NCBI GenBank assembly: GCA_965222505.1
Contig: OZ244956.1
Location: 2,728,001-2,792,000, forward strand
DNA length: 64,000 bases
Reading direction: 5' to 3'
DNA from: G965222505 sp965222505
Lineage (GTDB): Bacteria; Bacteroidota; Rhodothermia; Rhodothermales; DATKEJ01
Shown: piece by piece, positions 48,164 to 57,100 of the stretch
Layout of the letters: each line of letters opens with the position of its first letter
Position numbering within the stretch: the stretch's first letter is position 1
Notes under the pieces: model-generated
What the model was told of the DNA's origin: nothing
The model's database searches: none
Seen by the model: the letters and a program-made list of their open reading frames with translations, nothing else
Position numbers and translations under genes: made by a program

Positions 48164-48597
48164 CACGAAAAGAATGCTCAACTATATTCAGGAATTGATA
48201 AGCATCCGGACAGCAATACATTTAACTACCGTGTCTTTGCAAACGAATTAAATACGTCCGGGTATTTAAGGTGGATTGGAAGCGGAAAAAAGGAGGCAAA
48301 AAAACCCGCTGAGCGTGTTCAAAAAGCGCGAATCTGGGTATGGATACGATCTGGAAGGCCGAAATAAAGAGGTTCGCTCAGGGAATAGCAGATGTAAGCC
48401 TCTGTAAATTCAAAAGATTTAGAGAGGAAGAGAGAAATATGAAATCGCTTGATTAGAAGAGATAAAAAGGATACAGGATTACATACAGAGAAGGGTAACA
48501 ATAAGGCGCATCGAAAAATGGATAAAACGGTCGCTAAGCACCATTCGTTGAAACCCGGCATCCTATGATGCATCCGGGCGTATAAGATGGGCAACAT
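48164..48597. other. 434-base AT-rich gap before uvrA
   Basis: No convincing gene, RNA or terminator is visible. It is A-rich and purine-rich on the plus strand (many AAAGAGG, GGAAAAAAGG runs). An open frame of 67 codons continues from the DUF5995 stop to 48367. A palindrome GCATCCTATGATGCATC (about 48559-48576) lies near the uvrA start. The stretch may be decayed sequence. Confidence 0.5.
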
Positions 48598-51498
48598 ATG
48601 TGTAAAACCTGTTTACCCACATCCACCCGAATGGCCGGTCTCCAAACCGTTGCACCCGACGTTTCCAAGGTCAACGGCATTTTGAAGCGTAAACGCCCGC
48701 TCATTATCCGTGGCGCAAGGCAAAATAACCTGAAGAACCTGAACATCGATCTTCCTCGGAACGCGCTGATCGTATTTACCGGTCCCTCAGGGTCCGGTAA
48801 GTCATCTTTGGCTTTTGATACGATCTATGCTGAAGGGCAAAGGCGGTACGTCGAAAGTCTGAGCGCCTATGCGCGGCAATTTTTGGAGCGTATGGATAAA
48901 CCAGATGTGGATTTCATCTCTGGATTGTCTCCTGCTATTGCCATCGAACAGAAAACCACCACCCGTAATCCTCGTTCGACGGTTGCCACCCAGACCGAAA
49001 TCTACGATCACCTCAGATTGCTATATGCGCGCATCGGGCAAACTATCTCACCCGTGAGTGGTGCACAGGTTACAAAAGATACCCCTCGGTCTGTGGCCGA
49101 CCACCTGACTGCGCATTGGGAGGAAAACACCCGGTTCTATCTCTGTTTTCCTGTACCTAAACACAAAGGGCATACCCTGGCCGAAGAACTTCAGGCCCTG
49201 AAGCAGCGTGGGTTCTATCGGGTTCTGGCACTACCGACAGCTACAGCAGCAAAGAAAGGTAAAACAGAAGAAATCATAGATTTAAATGAGGAAAAAGCCG
49301 ACGACGTAAACGTCGCCCGGTCCCGCCTTTGGGTAGTCGTGGACCGGTTGGTGGTTCGGAAAGAGGATGAGGAGGCGGCCTCCAGAATCGCTGATTCTGT
49401 AGAAATGGCCTTTAGGGAAGGCGGTGGGCGTATCCTGGCAATCACGCGAGGGAATACCCATCAAGAAGCATTTAGTGAGTTTTTTGAGCGAGACGGCATG
49501 GTTTTCGAAGAGCCTACCCCGCAGCTCTTCTCCTTCAACAGCCCGCTTGGGGCGTGTTCGGAATGCCAGGGGTTTGGCCGGGTGGCCGGGCTGGACGATG
49601 ATCGGATCATCCCGAATCCTGAACTCTCCATCCGTCAAGGTGCCATTGCCCCATTTCGGACAGCACAATGGGGGGAACACTTCAAAGCGCTCATCCGACT
49701 CGCTGCAGAAATTAACATCCCTATCGATATACCCTATGATGCCCTCTCAAAGGCACACAAGTCGATCATCTGGCAAGGACAAGGAGAATACATCGGCATA
49801 TGGGGCTTCTTCAAGTTTTTGGGGAAGCATAACTATAAAATGCACTATCGTATTTATGCTGCACGGTTCAGGGGGTATACCACGTGTCCGAAATGTGATG
49901 GATACCGGTTACGTCCACAGGCCTTGTATGTGAAGGTCAATGGGTTGCACATCGGTGAGGTTAGTGAGTTGACGATCAAGGATGCGTTTACATTTTTTGA
50001 GGGCCTGGCGCTAACAACCTATGAAGCCGCAGTAGCAGAGCGGGTGTTGGAGGAAATCAGGAAACGGCTGAAATACCTCAACGAGGTGGGGTTGGATTAC
50101 CTGACCCTGGACCGGTTGGCACAGACTTTGTCAGGTGGGGAGAGCCAGCGCATCAATCTGGCCACATCTTTGGGCTCATCGCTGGTCGGCTCTTTGTACG
50201 TGTTGGATGAGCCGAGCATAGGGTTGCATCCCAGAGACACGGACCGGCTCGTAGGGATTTTGGAGCACTTGCGGGACATCGGCAATACCGTGATTGTTGT
50301 GGAGCATGACGAAGAAACCATGCAACATGCCGATCATATCGTGGATTTGGGGCCGGCGGCAGGTATTCATGGTGGGGATATCGTCTTTCAAGGTTCATAC
50401 TCAGACATATGCAAGGATAAGGATTCCGTGACCGGGGCTTACCTGAGTGGACTTAAAACCATCGCCGTGCCAGAGGCGCGTCGGCCTGTTGATCCACAAT
50501 GGGTCCTACGGCTGGAAAATGCACGCGCCCACAACCTCAAGCGCCTGGATGTAGGCTTTCCGTTACACATGATTACCTGTGTAACCGGCGTAAGTGGCTC
50601 CGGGAAATCCACCCTGGTATATGATACACTTTATGCCGGTCTAAAGCGCAGCAAAGGAGGATATGAAGAGAAAGTCGGGGTCCATGATGCCATCCGAGGT
50701 CACATGCTAGTGGATCAAGTAGAGATGGTGGATCAAAGCCCCATCGGGCGGTCACCGCGCTCCAATCCCATCACGTACATCAAGGCCTTCGATGAGATTA
50801 GGGCCTTACTTTCAGGAACTCATCAGGCCCAGATCAGAGGTTTCAAACCGGGGTATTTCTCCTTTAATGTGCCAGGTGGGCGGTGTGAAGTGTGTCAGGG
50901 TGAAGGGGCCGTAAAGGTCGAGATGCAGTTTCTGGCTGATCTCTATTTGGAGTGCGAAGGGTGCAAAGGACGACGCTTTAAGAAGGATGTCTTGGAGATT
51001 CGTTTCAACGGAAAAAACGTTGATGATGTTCTAAACCTGACCGTAGATGAAGCGTTGACCTTCTTCAAATTGGAGCGAAAGATCGCTCGTAAACTTCAGG
51101 TTTTACAAGATGTTGGACTGGGGTATCTTAAGCTGGGACAACCGGCAACTACCCTTTCGGGAGGAGAAGCCCAACGCATCAAATTGGCCGCACATTTAGC
51201 AAAACCGGCACGGGACCATACCCTATATTTATTCGATGAGCCAACAACGGGTCTACACTTTAGTGATATCGAAAAGCTGTTGGCCGCCTTTAATGCACTC
51301 ATTGAAAAAGGGCATTCCATCATCGTGATCGAACACAACCTGGATGTCATCAAGTGTGCTGACTGGGTCATTGACTTGGGGCCGGAAGGGGGCCATGCCG
51401 GCGGATTCGTTGTGGCTGAAGGTACGCCGGAAGAACTAGCCGTACATCCGACGAGCCATACGGGGCACTACCTGAAAAAGGTCTTGCCCGCCTCATGA
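48598..51498 (+). CDS. uvrA: UvrABC system protein A
   Basis: The 966-residue protein has the two ABC ATPase modules of UvrA. Module one has FTGPSGSGKSSLAFDTIYAEGQRRYVESLSAYARQFL; module two has GVSGSGKSTLVYDTLYAGL. Signatures LSGGESQRINLA and LSGGEAQRIKLAAHL are followed by DEPSIGLHP and DEPTTGLH. Zinc modules are in CSECQGFG..CPKCDG and CEVCQGEG..CEGCKGRRF. It recognises damage in nucleotide excision repair with UvrB. The N-terminal 30 residues before RPLIIRGARQNN are variable; a second ATG lies at residue 12. Its stop overlaps the start of the next gene by four bases. Confidence 0.97.
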   Translation: MCKTCLPTSTRMAGLQTVAPDVSKVNGILKRKRPLIIRGARQNNLKNLNIDLPRNALIVFTGPSGSGKSSLAFDTIYAEGQRRYVESLSAYARQFLERMDKPDVDFISGLSPAIAIEQKTTTRNPRSTVATQTEIYDHLRLLYARIGQTISPVSGAQVTKDTPRSVADHLTAHWEENTRFYLCFPVPKHKGHTLAEELQALKQRGFYRVLALPTATAAKKGKTEEIIDLNEEKADDVNVARSRLWVVVDRLVVRKEDEEAASRIADSVEMAFREGGGRILAITRGNTHQEAFSEFFERDGMVFEEPTPQLFSFNSPLGACSECQGFGRVAGLDDDRIIPNPELSIRQGAIAPFRTAQWGEHFKALIRLAAEINIPIDIPYDALSKAHKSIIWQGQGEYIGIWGFFKFLGKHNYKMHYRIYAARFRGYTTCPKCDGYRLRPQALYVKVNGLHIGEVSELTIKDAFTFFEGLALTTYEAAVAERVLEEIRKRLKYLNEVGLDYLTLDRLAQTLSGGESQRINLATSLGSSLVGSLYVLDEPSIGLHPRDTDRLVGILEHLRDIGNTVIVVEHDEETMQHADHIVDLGPAAGIHGGDIVFQGSYSDICKDKDSVTGAYLSGLKTIAVPEARRPVDPQWVLRLENARAHNLKRLDVGFPLHMITCVTGVSGSGKSTLVYDTLYAGLKRSKGGYEEKVGVHDAIRGHMLVDQVEMVDQSPIGRSPRSNPITYIKAFDEIRALLSGTHQAQIRGFKPGYFSFNVPGGRCEVCQGEGAVKVEMQFLADLYLECEGCKGRRFKKDVLEIRFNGKNVDDVLNLTVDEALTFFKLERKIARKLQVLQDVGLGYLKLGQPATTLSGGEAQRIKLAAHLAKPARDHTLYLFDEPTTGLHFSDIEKLLAAFNALIEKGHSIIVIEHNLDVIKCADWVIDLGPEGGHAGGFVVAEGTPEELAVHPTSHTGHYLKKVLPAS

Positions 51499-52670
51499 GC
51501 CCACCAACTCATCAGGATCCCATGCGGATTGCGCTGTTTACAGGGAACTACCACCACATCCTGGATGGGGTCTCTATGACACTAAATCGCCTCGTGGCTT
51601 TTCTGGAGCGCGAAGGCCATGATGTGTTGGTGTTTGGTCCAACGGTGAAAGCCCCGCCGATCCAGCATGCGGGTCGGATGATTGCCGTCCCTTCGATGGC
51701 TGCACCGGGCCGACCAGAGTACAGGGTTACCTTAGGCCTGGCTGAAGAAGCCCGGTTGCGGCTGAAAGCATTTGCCCCAAACCTGATACATATTGCCACG
51801 CCAGATCTGTTGGGGCGTGGGGCGTTGATGCTTGGGTGCAAGTGGAAGGTACCGGTGGTGGGGTCCTACCATACCCACTTTTCGTCCTATCTCAAGTTCT
51901 ACAATATGGAGCGTGTGGAGCCGCTGGTCTGGAGATATGTCCGATGGTTTTACAATCAGTGTGAACAGGTATACGTTCCCTCGGCATCGATGGCGGATGT
52001 CTTGCGCGCACACGGCATACAGGAGGGCATACGGTTATGGCAGCGCGGTGTGGAAACGGACAGGTACAACCCTGCAAAGCGCTCGCAGAAATGGAGGCAA
52101 TCGCTCGGATTTTCGGACGATGACGTTGTCGTAACCTTTGTAAGTCGGGTAGTTTGGGAGAAAGGGTTACAAACCTTTGTAAAGGTCATCAAAGCCTTGA
52201 AAGACCAAGGCATTGCCCATCGGTGCATGGTGGTTGGCGAGGGGCCGGCCCGGTCTGAGCTTGAGCAACTTTTGCCTGATACACGGTTTACAGGGTATTT
52301 GAAGGACGAGGCCCTTGCCCAAGCCTACGCCTCCTCAGACGTCTTTTTGTTTCCGAGTGAAACCGAGACCTTCGGCAACGTCACCCTCGAAGCAATGGCG
52401 TCCGGTGTACCGACGGTTTGTGCGGATGCCACCGGGAGCCGAAGTCTGGTCGAACATGGCGTAACGGGTTTTCTGGCTCCGCCCCGCGAGGCATCGGTCT
52501 TTCTGGACTATACGGTTCAGCTCATCCGTGACCCGGCACTTCGGTCAAAGATGGCGAAAGCTGCACTCCGCCAGGCCAAGGATTATGAATGGAATGCTGT
52601 AATGGGCCGGATTTCCAGCTACTACAGAGAAGCCGTTGAGGCCTATTCAAATCTTTTAGAGAAGGACTAG
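51495..52670 (+). CDS. GT4 glycosyltransferase
   Basis: The 391-residue GT-B enzyme begins MRIALFTGNYHHILDGVSMT (from residue 10) and contains GSYHTHFSSYL, FVSRVVWEKGLQTFVKV and the EX7E region PSETETFGNVTLEAMASGVPTV. It resembles the diglucosyl-diacylglycerol/mannosyl transferases of the MgtA/SqdX type that glycosylate lipids at the membrane face; the acceptor is not known. The ATGA overlap with uvrA suggests coupled translation. A second GT4 gene follows after 19 bases, so the two may act in the same glycan or glycolipid. Confidence 0.88.
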   Translation: MSPPTHQDPMRIALFTGNYHHILDGVSMTLNRLVAFLEREGHDVLVFGPTVKAPPIQHAGRMIAVPSMAAPGRPEYRVTLGLAEEARLRLKAFAPNLIHIATPDLLGRGALMLGCKWKVPVVGSYHTHFSSYLKFYNMERVEPLVWRYVRWFYNQCEQVYVPSASMADVLRAHGIQEGIRLWQRGVETDRYNPAKRSQKWRQSLGFSDDDVVVTFVSRVVWEKGLQTFVKVIKALKDQGIAHRCMVVGEGPARSELEQLLPDTRFTGYLKDEALAQAYASSDVFLFPSETETFGNVTLEAMASGVPTVCADATGSRSLVEHGVTGFLAPPREASVFLDYTVQLIRDPALRSKMAKAALRQAKDYEWNAVMGRISSYYREAVEAYSNLLEKD

Positions 52671-52689
52671 GCCAAACAATTACAAATAC

Positions 52690-53829
52690 TTGCGCATCTT
52701 ATTTATCTCACATTCTTTTCCGCCTCCCGGTCAAATGCTTGAAAACATGGGCGGGATGCAGCGTGTAGCAACGGATCTGCACGATGCCCTGGCCGCGCAC
52801 CCAAAGATCCAGTGGCAGACCGAAGTCTTGCGCACGACCTGGAAGATGACCCATGTGCGGTTCATACCATTTGCCGTTCGGTTAATGCGCCAGGTACCGC
52901 TTCTCGTGGCGCAGCAGGATACAGATGTTGTCCTTTTCTCCTCGATGGTAACGGCCAGTTTAGCCGTACGCTTGCGCTCAAAGTTGCCCGCTCATGTGAA
53001 ACTGGTAACCATAGCGCATGGGCAAGATGTAACCCTGCCATTGGGCATCTATCAGCGGTTTGTGCCGCGGGTGTTTAAGGTGTTGGATGCGATTATTCCC
53101 GTGAGCCGTGCCACAGGTGAGGCGTGCAGGCAAAGGGGATGCACACCCGAAAAGGTGCATGTCATTCCAAATGGCATCAACCCGGACCGCTTTCTTACAA
53201 CCTCTGATGCTCCCAAACGAATCCTGCTTGCCAGAGCGTTTCCTGAGGAAACGGCATCTTTGCCAACCCATGCGTTGGTACTATGCAGCGTGGGGCGGCA
53301 GGTGAAACGGAAAGGGTTTCACTGGTTTGTCGAAGCCGTAATGCCACAGTTGCCCGCGCATATTTACTACTGGCTTGCTGGAGAAGGGCCGATGACCGCC
53401 GAGGTCCAAGCCGCTGTAGACCGGCATCAGCTGGGAGAACAAGTCTGCCTGTTGGGACGGGTAAGTGAGGATCAACTTGAAGCCCTTTACCGGGGGAGTG
53501 ATCTTTTTATCATGCCAAACATCAACGTGCCGGGAGACATGGAGGGCTTCGGGGTGGTCATGTTGGAAGCGGGATTATGCAAGACCCCCGCGATCGCTGC
53601 CGGAATAGAGGGCATTCTGGATGTCATTCAAGAGGGCGTAAACGGTCACCTGGTCACCACAGAAGATGCAAGTGCATATGTTGAAAAAATAAAAGGATAT
53701 GATGAGGATAGAGAAACCCTGAATCAACTCGGCGAAAGCGCGATGAACTACACCTTGGACACGTTTACATGGCCGGCTGTGGCCGACCGATTTGTTCGGG
53801 TTCTTGAGGACCTAATAATGGCTCATTGA
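52690..53829 (+). CDS. GT4 glycosyltransferase
   Basis: The 379-residue GT-B enzyme starts LRILFISHSFPPPGQMLENMGGMQRVA, with a GGMQR donor-loop motif, ITIAHGQDV-like core (VTIAHGQDVTLPLG), VIPNGINPDRF and the C-terminal GDMEGFGVVMLEAGLCKTPAIA. These are GT4 hallmarks. The start codon must be TTG at 52690, since no ATG occurs in frame between the previous stop and the conserved N-terminus. The acceptor is unknown. It pairs with the preceding GT4 gene and is convergent with the HtrA gene. Confidence 0.87.
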   Translation: MRILFISHSFPPPGQMLENMGGMQRVATDLHDALAAHPKIQWQTEVLRTTWKMTHVRFIPFAVRLMRQVPLLVAQQDTDVVLFSSMVTASLAVRLRSKLPAHVKLVTIAHGQDVTLPLGIYQRFVPRVFKVLDAIIPVSRATGEACRQRGCTPEKVHVIPNGINPDRFLTTSDAPKRILLARAFPEETASLPTHALVLCSVGRQVKRKGFHWFVEAVMPQLPAHIYYWLAGEGPMTAEVQAAVDRHQLGEQVCLLGRVSEDQLEALYRGSDLFIMPNINVPGDMEGFGVVMLEAGLCKTPAIAAGIEGILDVIQEGVNGHLVTTEDASAYVEKIKGYDEDRETLNQLGESAMNYTLDTFTWPAVADRFVRVLEDLIMAH

Positions 53830-53836
53830 CTGTTGA

Positions 53837-53871
53837 ATTGATCCAGGCGGCCTGGGCCGAAGCGGCCTGAT
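53837..53871. terminator. Imperfect hairpin between convergent genes
   Basis: GATCCAGGCGGC pairs with GCGGCCTGATC around GGGCCGAA, with single-base bulges; TATATTTTTT follows shortly after. It lies between the glycosyltransferase (plus) and HtrA (minus) genes and may end transcription from the plus side. Confidence 0.5.
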
Positions 53872-53890
53872 CGTTTCGGGTCTATATTTT

Positions 53891-55081
53891 TTAAGAGGAT
53901 GGACGGCCAAGTTTGAGCGATAGATTTTGCTCGGTGCCTTCGCGATACACGGTGAAACGGACATCGTCACCGGCCCGAAAATCAGAGAGGAGGGCACTGG
54001 CTTCCGTACCGTTTGAAACGGGTTCCCCATTGATGGCGATGATCACATCATACGGCTCAAATCCAGCTTTGTCGGCTGGGGAATCGGGGTCGATGTCTTG
54101 CACCAATACGCCGTTGGTGTTTGGGAGTTGGAGCACTTGTGCCGCCCGATTGGTGAGCCGAATCACGTTGAGGCCGGTATAGTAGGAGCGGTCTACTTCG
54201 CCCTTGGTACGGAGTTCTTCAAGGATGCGTTTGGCCCGTTCGGCAGGCACGGCAAACCCGATCCCGTCCGATCCGCCGCCCCGGCTGATGATGGCACTGT
54301 TTACGCCGATGACTTCGCCCAGCGCGTTCACCAACGGGCCGCCGGAGTTGCCCTGATTGATGGCTGCATCGGTCTGAATCATGTCTCGGTATACCCGGCC
54401 ATCCTGGGGTTGCAGGTTCCGCCCCGTGGCACTCACCACGCCGACCGTCACGGTAGGGTCGGTGGCTTCAAACAGGCCGAAGGGGTTGCCCAACGCAATG
54501 ACCCACTCGCCGACAAGTACATCCCCGGTCGGTTCAAACGCCAGGTAGGGCAGGGGTTCTTCCGGCTCAACCTTGAGCAGGGCTAGGTCGCTCACACGAT
54601 CCGTTCCGATCATCAGGGCTTCGAGTTCTTTCCCATCAGGGAAGGCCACAATAATTTCGGTGGCACTGTCTACAACATGTTGATTGGTAACAATGTAGCC
54701 GTCGTGCGAAGTGACAAAACCAGAACCAAGGCTATGGACCTCGCGCTCAACGTAGCGTGGCCGGCGGCCGAAAAACTGAGAGAAAAACGGATCGTTGTCG
54801 AAGAAAGAGAAAGGGTCCCGATATTGTACGCGCTGGATGCCCGTCACGTTGATGCTAACCACGGCCGGTGCAGCGGCCTCGACGGCCCGGGTGATCGCGG
54901 TACTGCGGCCTCGCATGATCTCGGTTTGCAGGTCCGTGTCTCTATCAGAAATAGGTTGCACTTGTTGAGGCTGGGGCGTGGAAGGCGGGGCCTCTTGAGA
55001 TTGGGCACTTTCGTTACAGCCCATGGCGAGCCAGGCCATGCAGAGGAGAATAAGGGTGCGCTTCATACGTGTATGATTCAT
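53891..55081 (-). CDS. HtrA/DegP-like serine protease lipoprotein
   Basis: The 396-residue product has a lipobox LAMGC (Cys22) and a trypsin-like domain with catalytic His135 (IVTNQHVVDSA), Asp165 (VSDLALLKVE) and Ser246 (INQGNSGGPL). One PDZ domain follows at about 300-390 (GVLVQDIDPDSPADKAGFEPYDVIIAINGEPV). It is a single-PDZ DegS/HtrA form acting in the periplasm on misfolded proteins, tethered to a membrane by its lipid. The ATG at residue 6 (MKRTLILLC) may be the true start. It is an independent gene. Confidence 0.94.
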   Translation of the reverse strand: MNHTRMKRTLILLCMAWLAMGCNESAQSQEAPPSTPQPQQVQPISDRDTDLQTEIMRGRSTAITRAVEAAAPAVVSINVTGIQRVQYRDPFSFFDNDPFFSQFFGRRPRYVEREVHSLGSGFVTSHDGYIVTNQHVVDSATEIIVAFPDGKELEALMIGTDRVSDLALLKVEPEEPLPYLAFEPTGDVLVGEWVIALGNPFGLFEATDPTVTVGVVSATGRNLQPQDGRVYRDMIQTDAAINQGNSGGPLVNALGEVIGVNSAIISRGGGSDGIGFAVPAERAKRILEELRTKGEVDRSYYTGLNVIRLTNRAAQVLQLPNTNGVLVQDIDPDSPADKAGFEPYDVIIAINGEPVSNGTEASALLSDFRAGDDVRFTVYREGTEQNLSLKLGRPSS

Positions 55082-55237
55082 TCCAGGAAAAGGCTATCGT
55101 TTCCATCTTACGTTGAAGAAGAATACGCAGTTTCGATAGAACGACAACGCCACATCATTCCGTATCCTGCCCGTAAAAAAAGCACCTGCGCTTAGAAAAA
55201 AATGCAGGTGCCATGGATACATATAAGGTCAAAATAT

Positions 55238-56281
55238 TCAGCAACATGCACTATCTGATCCTTCGGCTGAAGCCGGGGCAGGTTCGCAATCGAACAGGCC
55301 GTAATGTATGGCGCGGTCTCCGATGACGTGGAAGTGTTTGCCGAAGCGGGTCTCTTCGATCATGGCGGCGGTGTTGCCGCACACCAGCATCGGCTTACCG
55401 GTGGTGAAGACGTGGTGGTCGTCCAGGACAAACGCGTGAGGGGCCTCAGGGATGGTACCTTTGTAGATGGCGACCTGGCCGTAATCTTCGCAACGGTCTT
55501 CAAGGGTATCCAGCTTGAATACGCGGATCGTCCGGGAGGTAAAGTTCACCATGCCGATCTTGCGCTCAATTTCAGGATCGCCAATTTCGATGGGGGCTTC
55601 GGAAACCACGCGGTAGTCCAGGCAATCAAAGGAGCGCATGAGCCGCCGGAAATCTTCCATATATAATGCGCCGGAGAGGCATTCGCCCAGCAGGACCGGA
55701 TCGGTTTTCACTTCTTCCGGGATGCGGCGGTCGCAGAAGACGTCGGCGAAGTACAACTCGCCGCCGGGTTTGAGGACGCGGAACAACTCCGAAAAGACGG
55801 CGGGTTTATCAGGCGAGAGGTTAATGACACAATTCGAGATGACCACGTCTACCGAATTGTCGGCGATGCCAGCCCCTTTGAGGTCTTCGATGTAGCCTTT
55901 CCGAAAATCCACGTTCGGCGCTGAATAGCCGAAGCGAGCCATTTGGGCGTCCACATTGCGTCGCGCAATGTCCAGTTGCTCATCCGTCATGTCTATGCCG
56001 ATGACGTATCCTGAAGGGCCAGTCAGTTTGGAGGCCACATACACATCGCGCCCGGTACCACAACCCAGATCCAATATGATACAGCCTTCGAGGTCCTGTG
56101 GGATAGGGGAGCCACAGCCATAAAAGCGGGCCATGACCTCGTCTTCGATCTCGACCAGTACGTCCTTGATGTGTTGCGGTATGGCCTCGGTGGTGCAACA
56201 GGCGTTGGTTTTAAGGTCGGTGTTACTGGATAAGATCTGGCCGTAATAAGCCTTTACATGCTCTAGGGTTAGGGTTTCCAT
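55238..56281 (-). CDS. arsM: Arsenite S-adenosylmethionine methyltransferase ArsM
   Basis: The 347-residue methyltransferase has the SAM motif ILDLGCGTGRDVYVASKL (residues 69-86), DMTDEQLDIARRNV, VISNCVINLSPDKPAVFSELFRVLKPGGELYFADVF, and the As(III)-binding cysteines of the family: Cys28/Cys29, Cys151 and Cys201 (GECLSGALYMED). It adds methyl groups to trivalent arsenic. A long C-terminal domain (230-340) is typical of ArsM of this size. The very end, SDSACC, adds another Cys pair. It supplies methylated arsenic to ArsS (10374-11516). It is divergent from the acyltransferase gene. Confidence 0.94.
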   Translation of the reverse strand: METLTLEHVKAYYGQILSSNTDLKTNACCTTEAIPQHIKDVLVEIEDEVMARFYGCGSPIPQDLEGCIILDLGCGTGRDVYVASKLTGPSGYVIGIDMTDEQLDIARRNVDAQMARFGYSAPNVDFRKGYIEDLKGAGIADNSVDVVISNCVINLSPDKPAVFSELFRVLKPGGELYFADVFCDRRIPEEVKTDPVLLGECLSGALYMEDFRRLMRSFDCLDYRVVSEAPIEIGDPEIERKIGMVNFTSRTIRVFKLDTLEDRCEDYGQVAIYKGTIPEAPHAFVLDDHHVFTTGKPMLVCGNTAAMIEETRFGKHFHVIGDRAIHYGLFDCEPAPASAEGSDSACC

Positions 56282-56484
56282 CGGTCGAGGATTGGATTCA
56301 AAAGGGATCGCGCAATGTACAATAGAACTCCGTCAGGGCTGCGCAGGTTAGTAAAAAAAGTGTAAGAAAAGTTACAAGCGGGGAGATTCCGTGTACCTGG
56401 CAAAATAGCTGGAGCGGTCGGCGTGTTTGCATTCGGGAGGAGGAGCAAGTAAGTTGCGAAGGTAAGGGCACAACGAAAACGTAC

Positions 56485-57087
56485 ATGTACATTCCAGAAT
56501 TAGGACCGGCGGTGCCGAAGCGTGGCAATGCGCTGACCCGATGGTTCGGCCGGATGATGCTCCGGCTGACGGGTTGGCACATGAAAGGGACGCTTCCCAA
56601 CATTTCCAGGTGTGTCATCATCGTCGCGCCGCATACATCCAACTGGGATTTCTTGTACGGGATGTCTGCCCTGTTTGCGATGGGAATACGGCTGAGTTGG
56701 ATGGGAAAGCATACCCTGTTCAAAGGGCCCATGGGGCCGTTGATGCGGTACATGGGGGGGATTTCTATAGACCGGGATGCCAAGCGCGGGATTGTACAGG
56801 AAACCGTCGCCGCCTTCAAGGAACGGGACCAGATGTTAATCGGCATTGCACCCGAGGGAACGCGTAAACGTGTTGGGCGGTGGAAAACGGGCTTTTATTA
56901 CATGGCCGAGGGGGCGGACGTCCCGATTATCATGGCGTTTATTGATTACCGCGAGCGGGCGATGGGCTTCGGGCCGGTGCTCAAGCCTTCGGGCAACCTG
57001 GAGGCCGATATGGCCGCCATCAGTGCCTTCTATGCCAGCATGGAAGGTAAATTACGTGACCAGTTTCAAATTCATTCTTCTGATTAA
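56485..57087 (+). CDS. 1-acyl-sn-glycerol-3-phosphate acyltransferase-like protein (PlsC family)
   Basis: The 200-residue protein has the acyltransferase motifs: VAPHTSNWDFLYG (H-x4-D, residues 48-60), FKGPMGPLMRYMGGISIDRD (motif II), APEGTRKRVGRWKTGFYYMA (motif III) and DVPIIMAFIDY (motif IV). It is shorter than PlsC and closer to the stand-alone lyso-phospholipid/ornithine-lipid acyltransferase group. It transfers an acyl chain at the inner membrane; the acceptor is unsure. The next gene starts 13 bases later. Confidence 0.88.
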   Translation: MYIPELGPAVPKRGNALTRWFGRMMLRLTGWHMKGTLPNISRCVIIVAPHTSNWDFLYGMSALFAMGIRLSWMGKHTLFKGPMGPLMRYMGGISIDRDAKRGIVQETVAAFKERDQMLIGIAPEGTRKRVGRWKTGFYYMAEGADVPIIMAFIDYRERAMGFGPVLKPSGNLEADMAAISAFYASMEGKLRDQFQIHSSD

Positions 57088-57100
57088 CTAAATTCTATTC

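Noticed and set aside
48559..48576. Palindrome before uvrA as a LexA box
   Set aside because: The sequence does not match known SOS box forms such as CTG-N10-CAG or GAAC-N4-GTTC.
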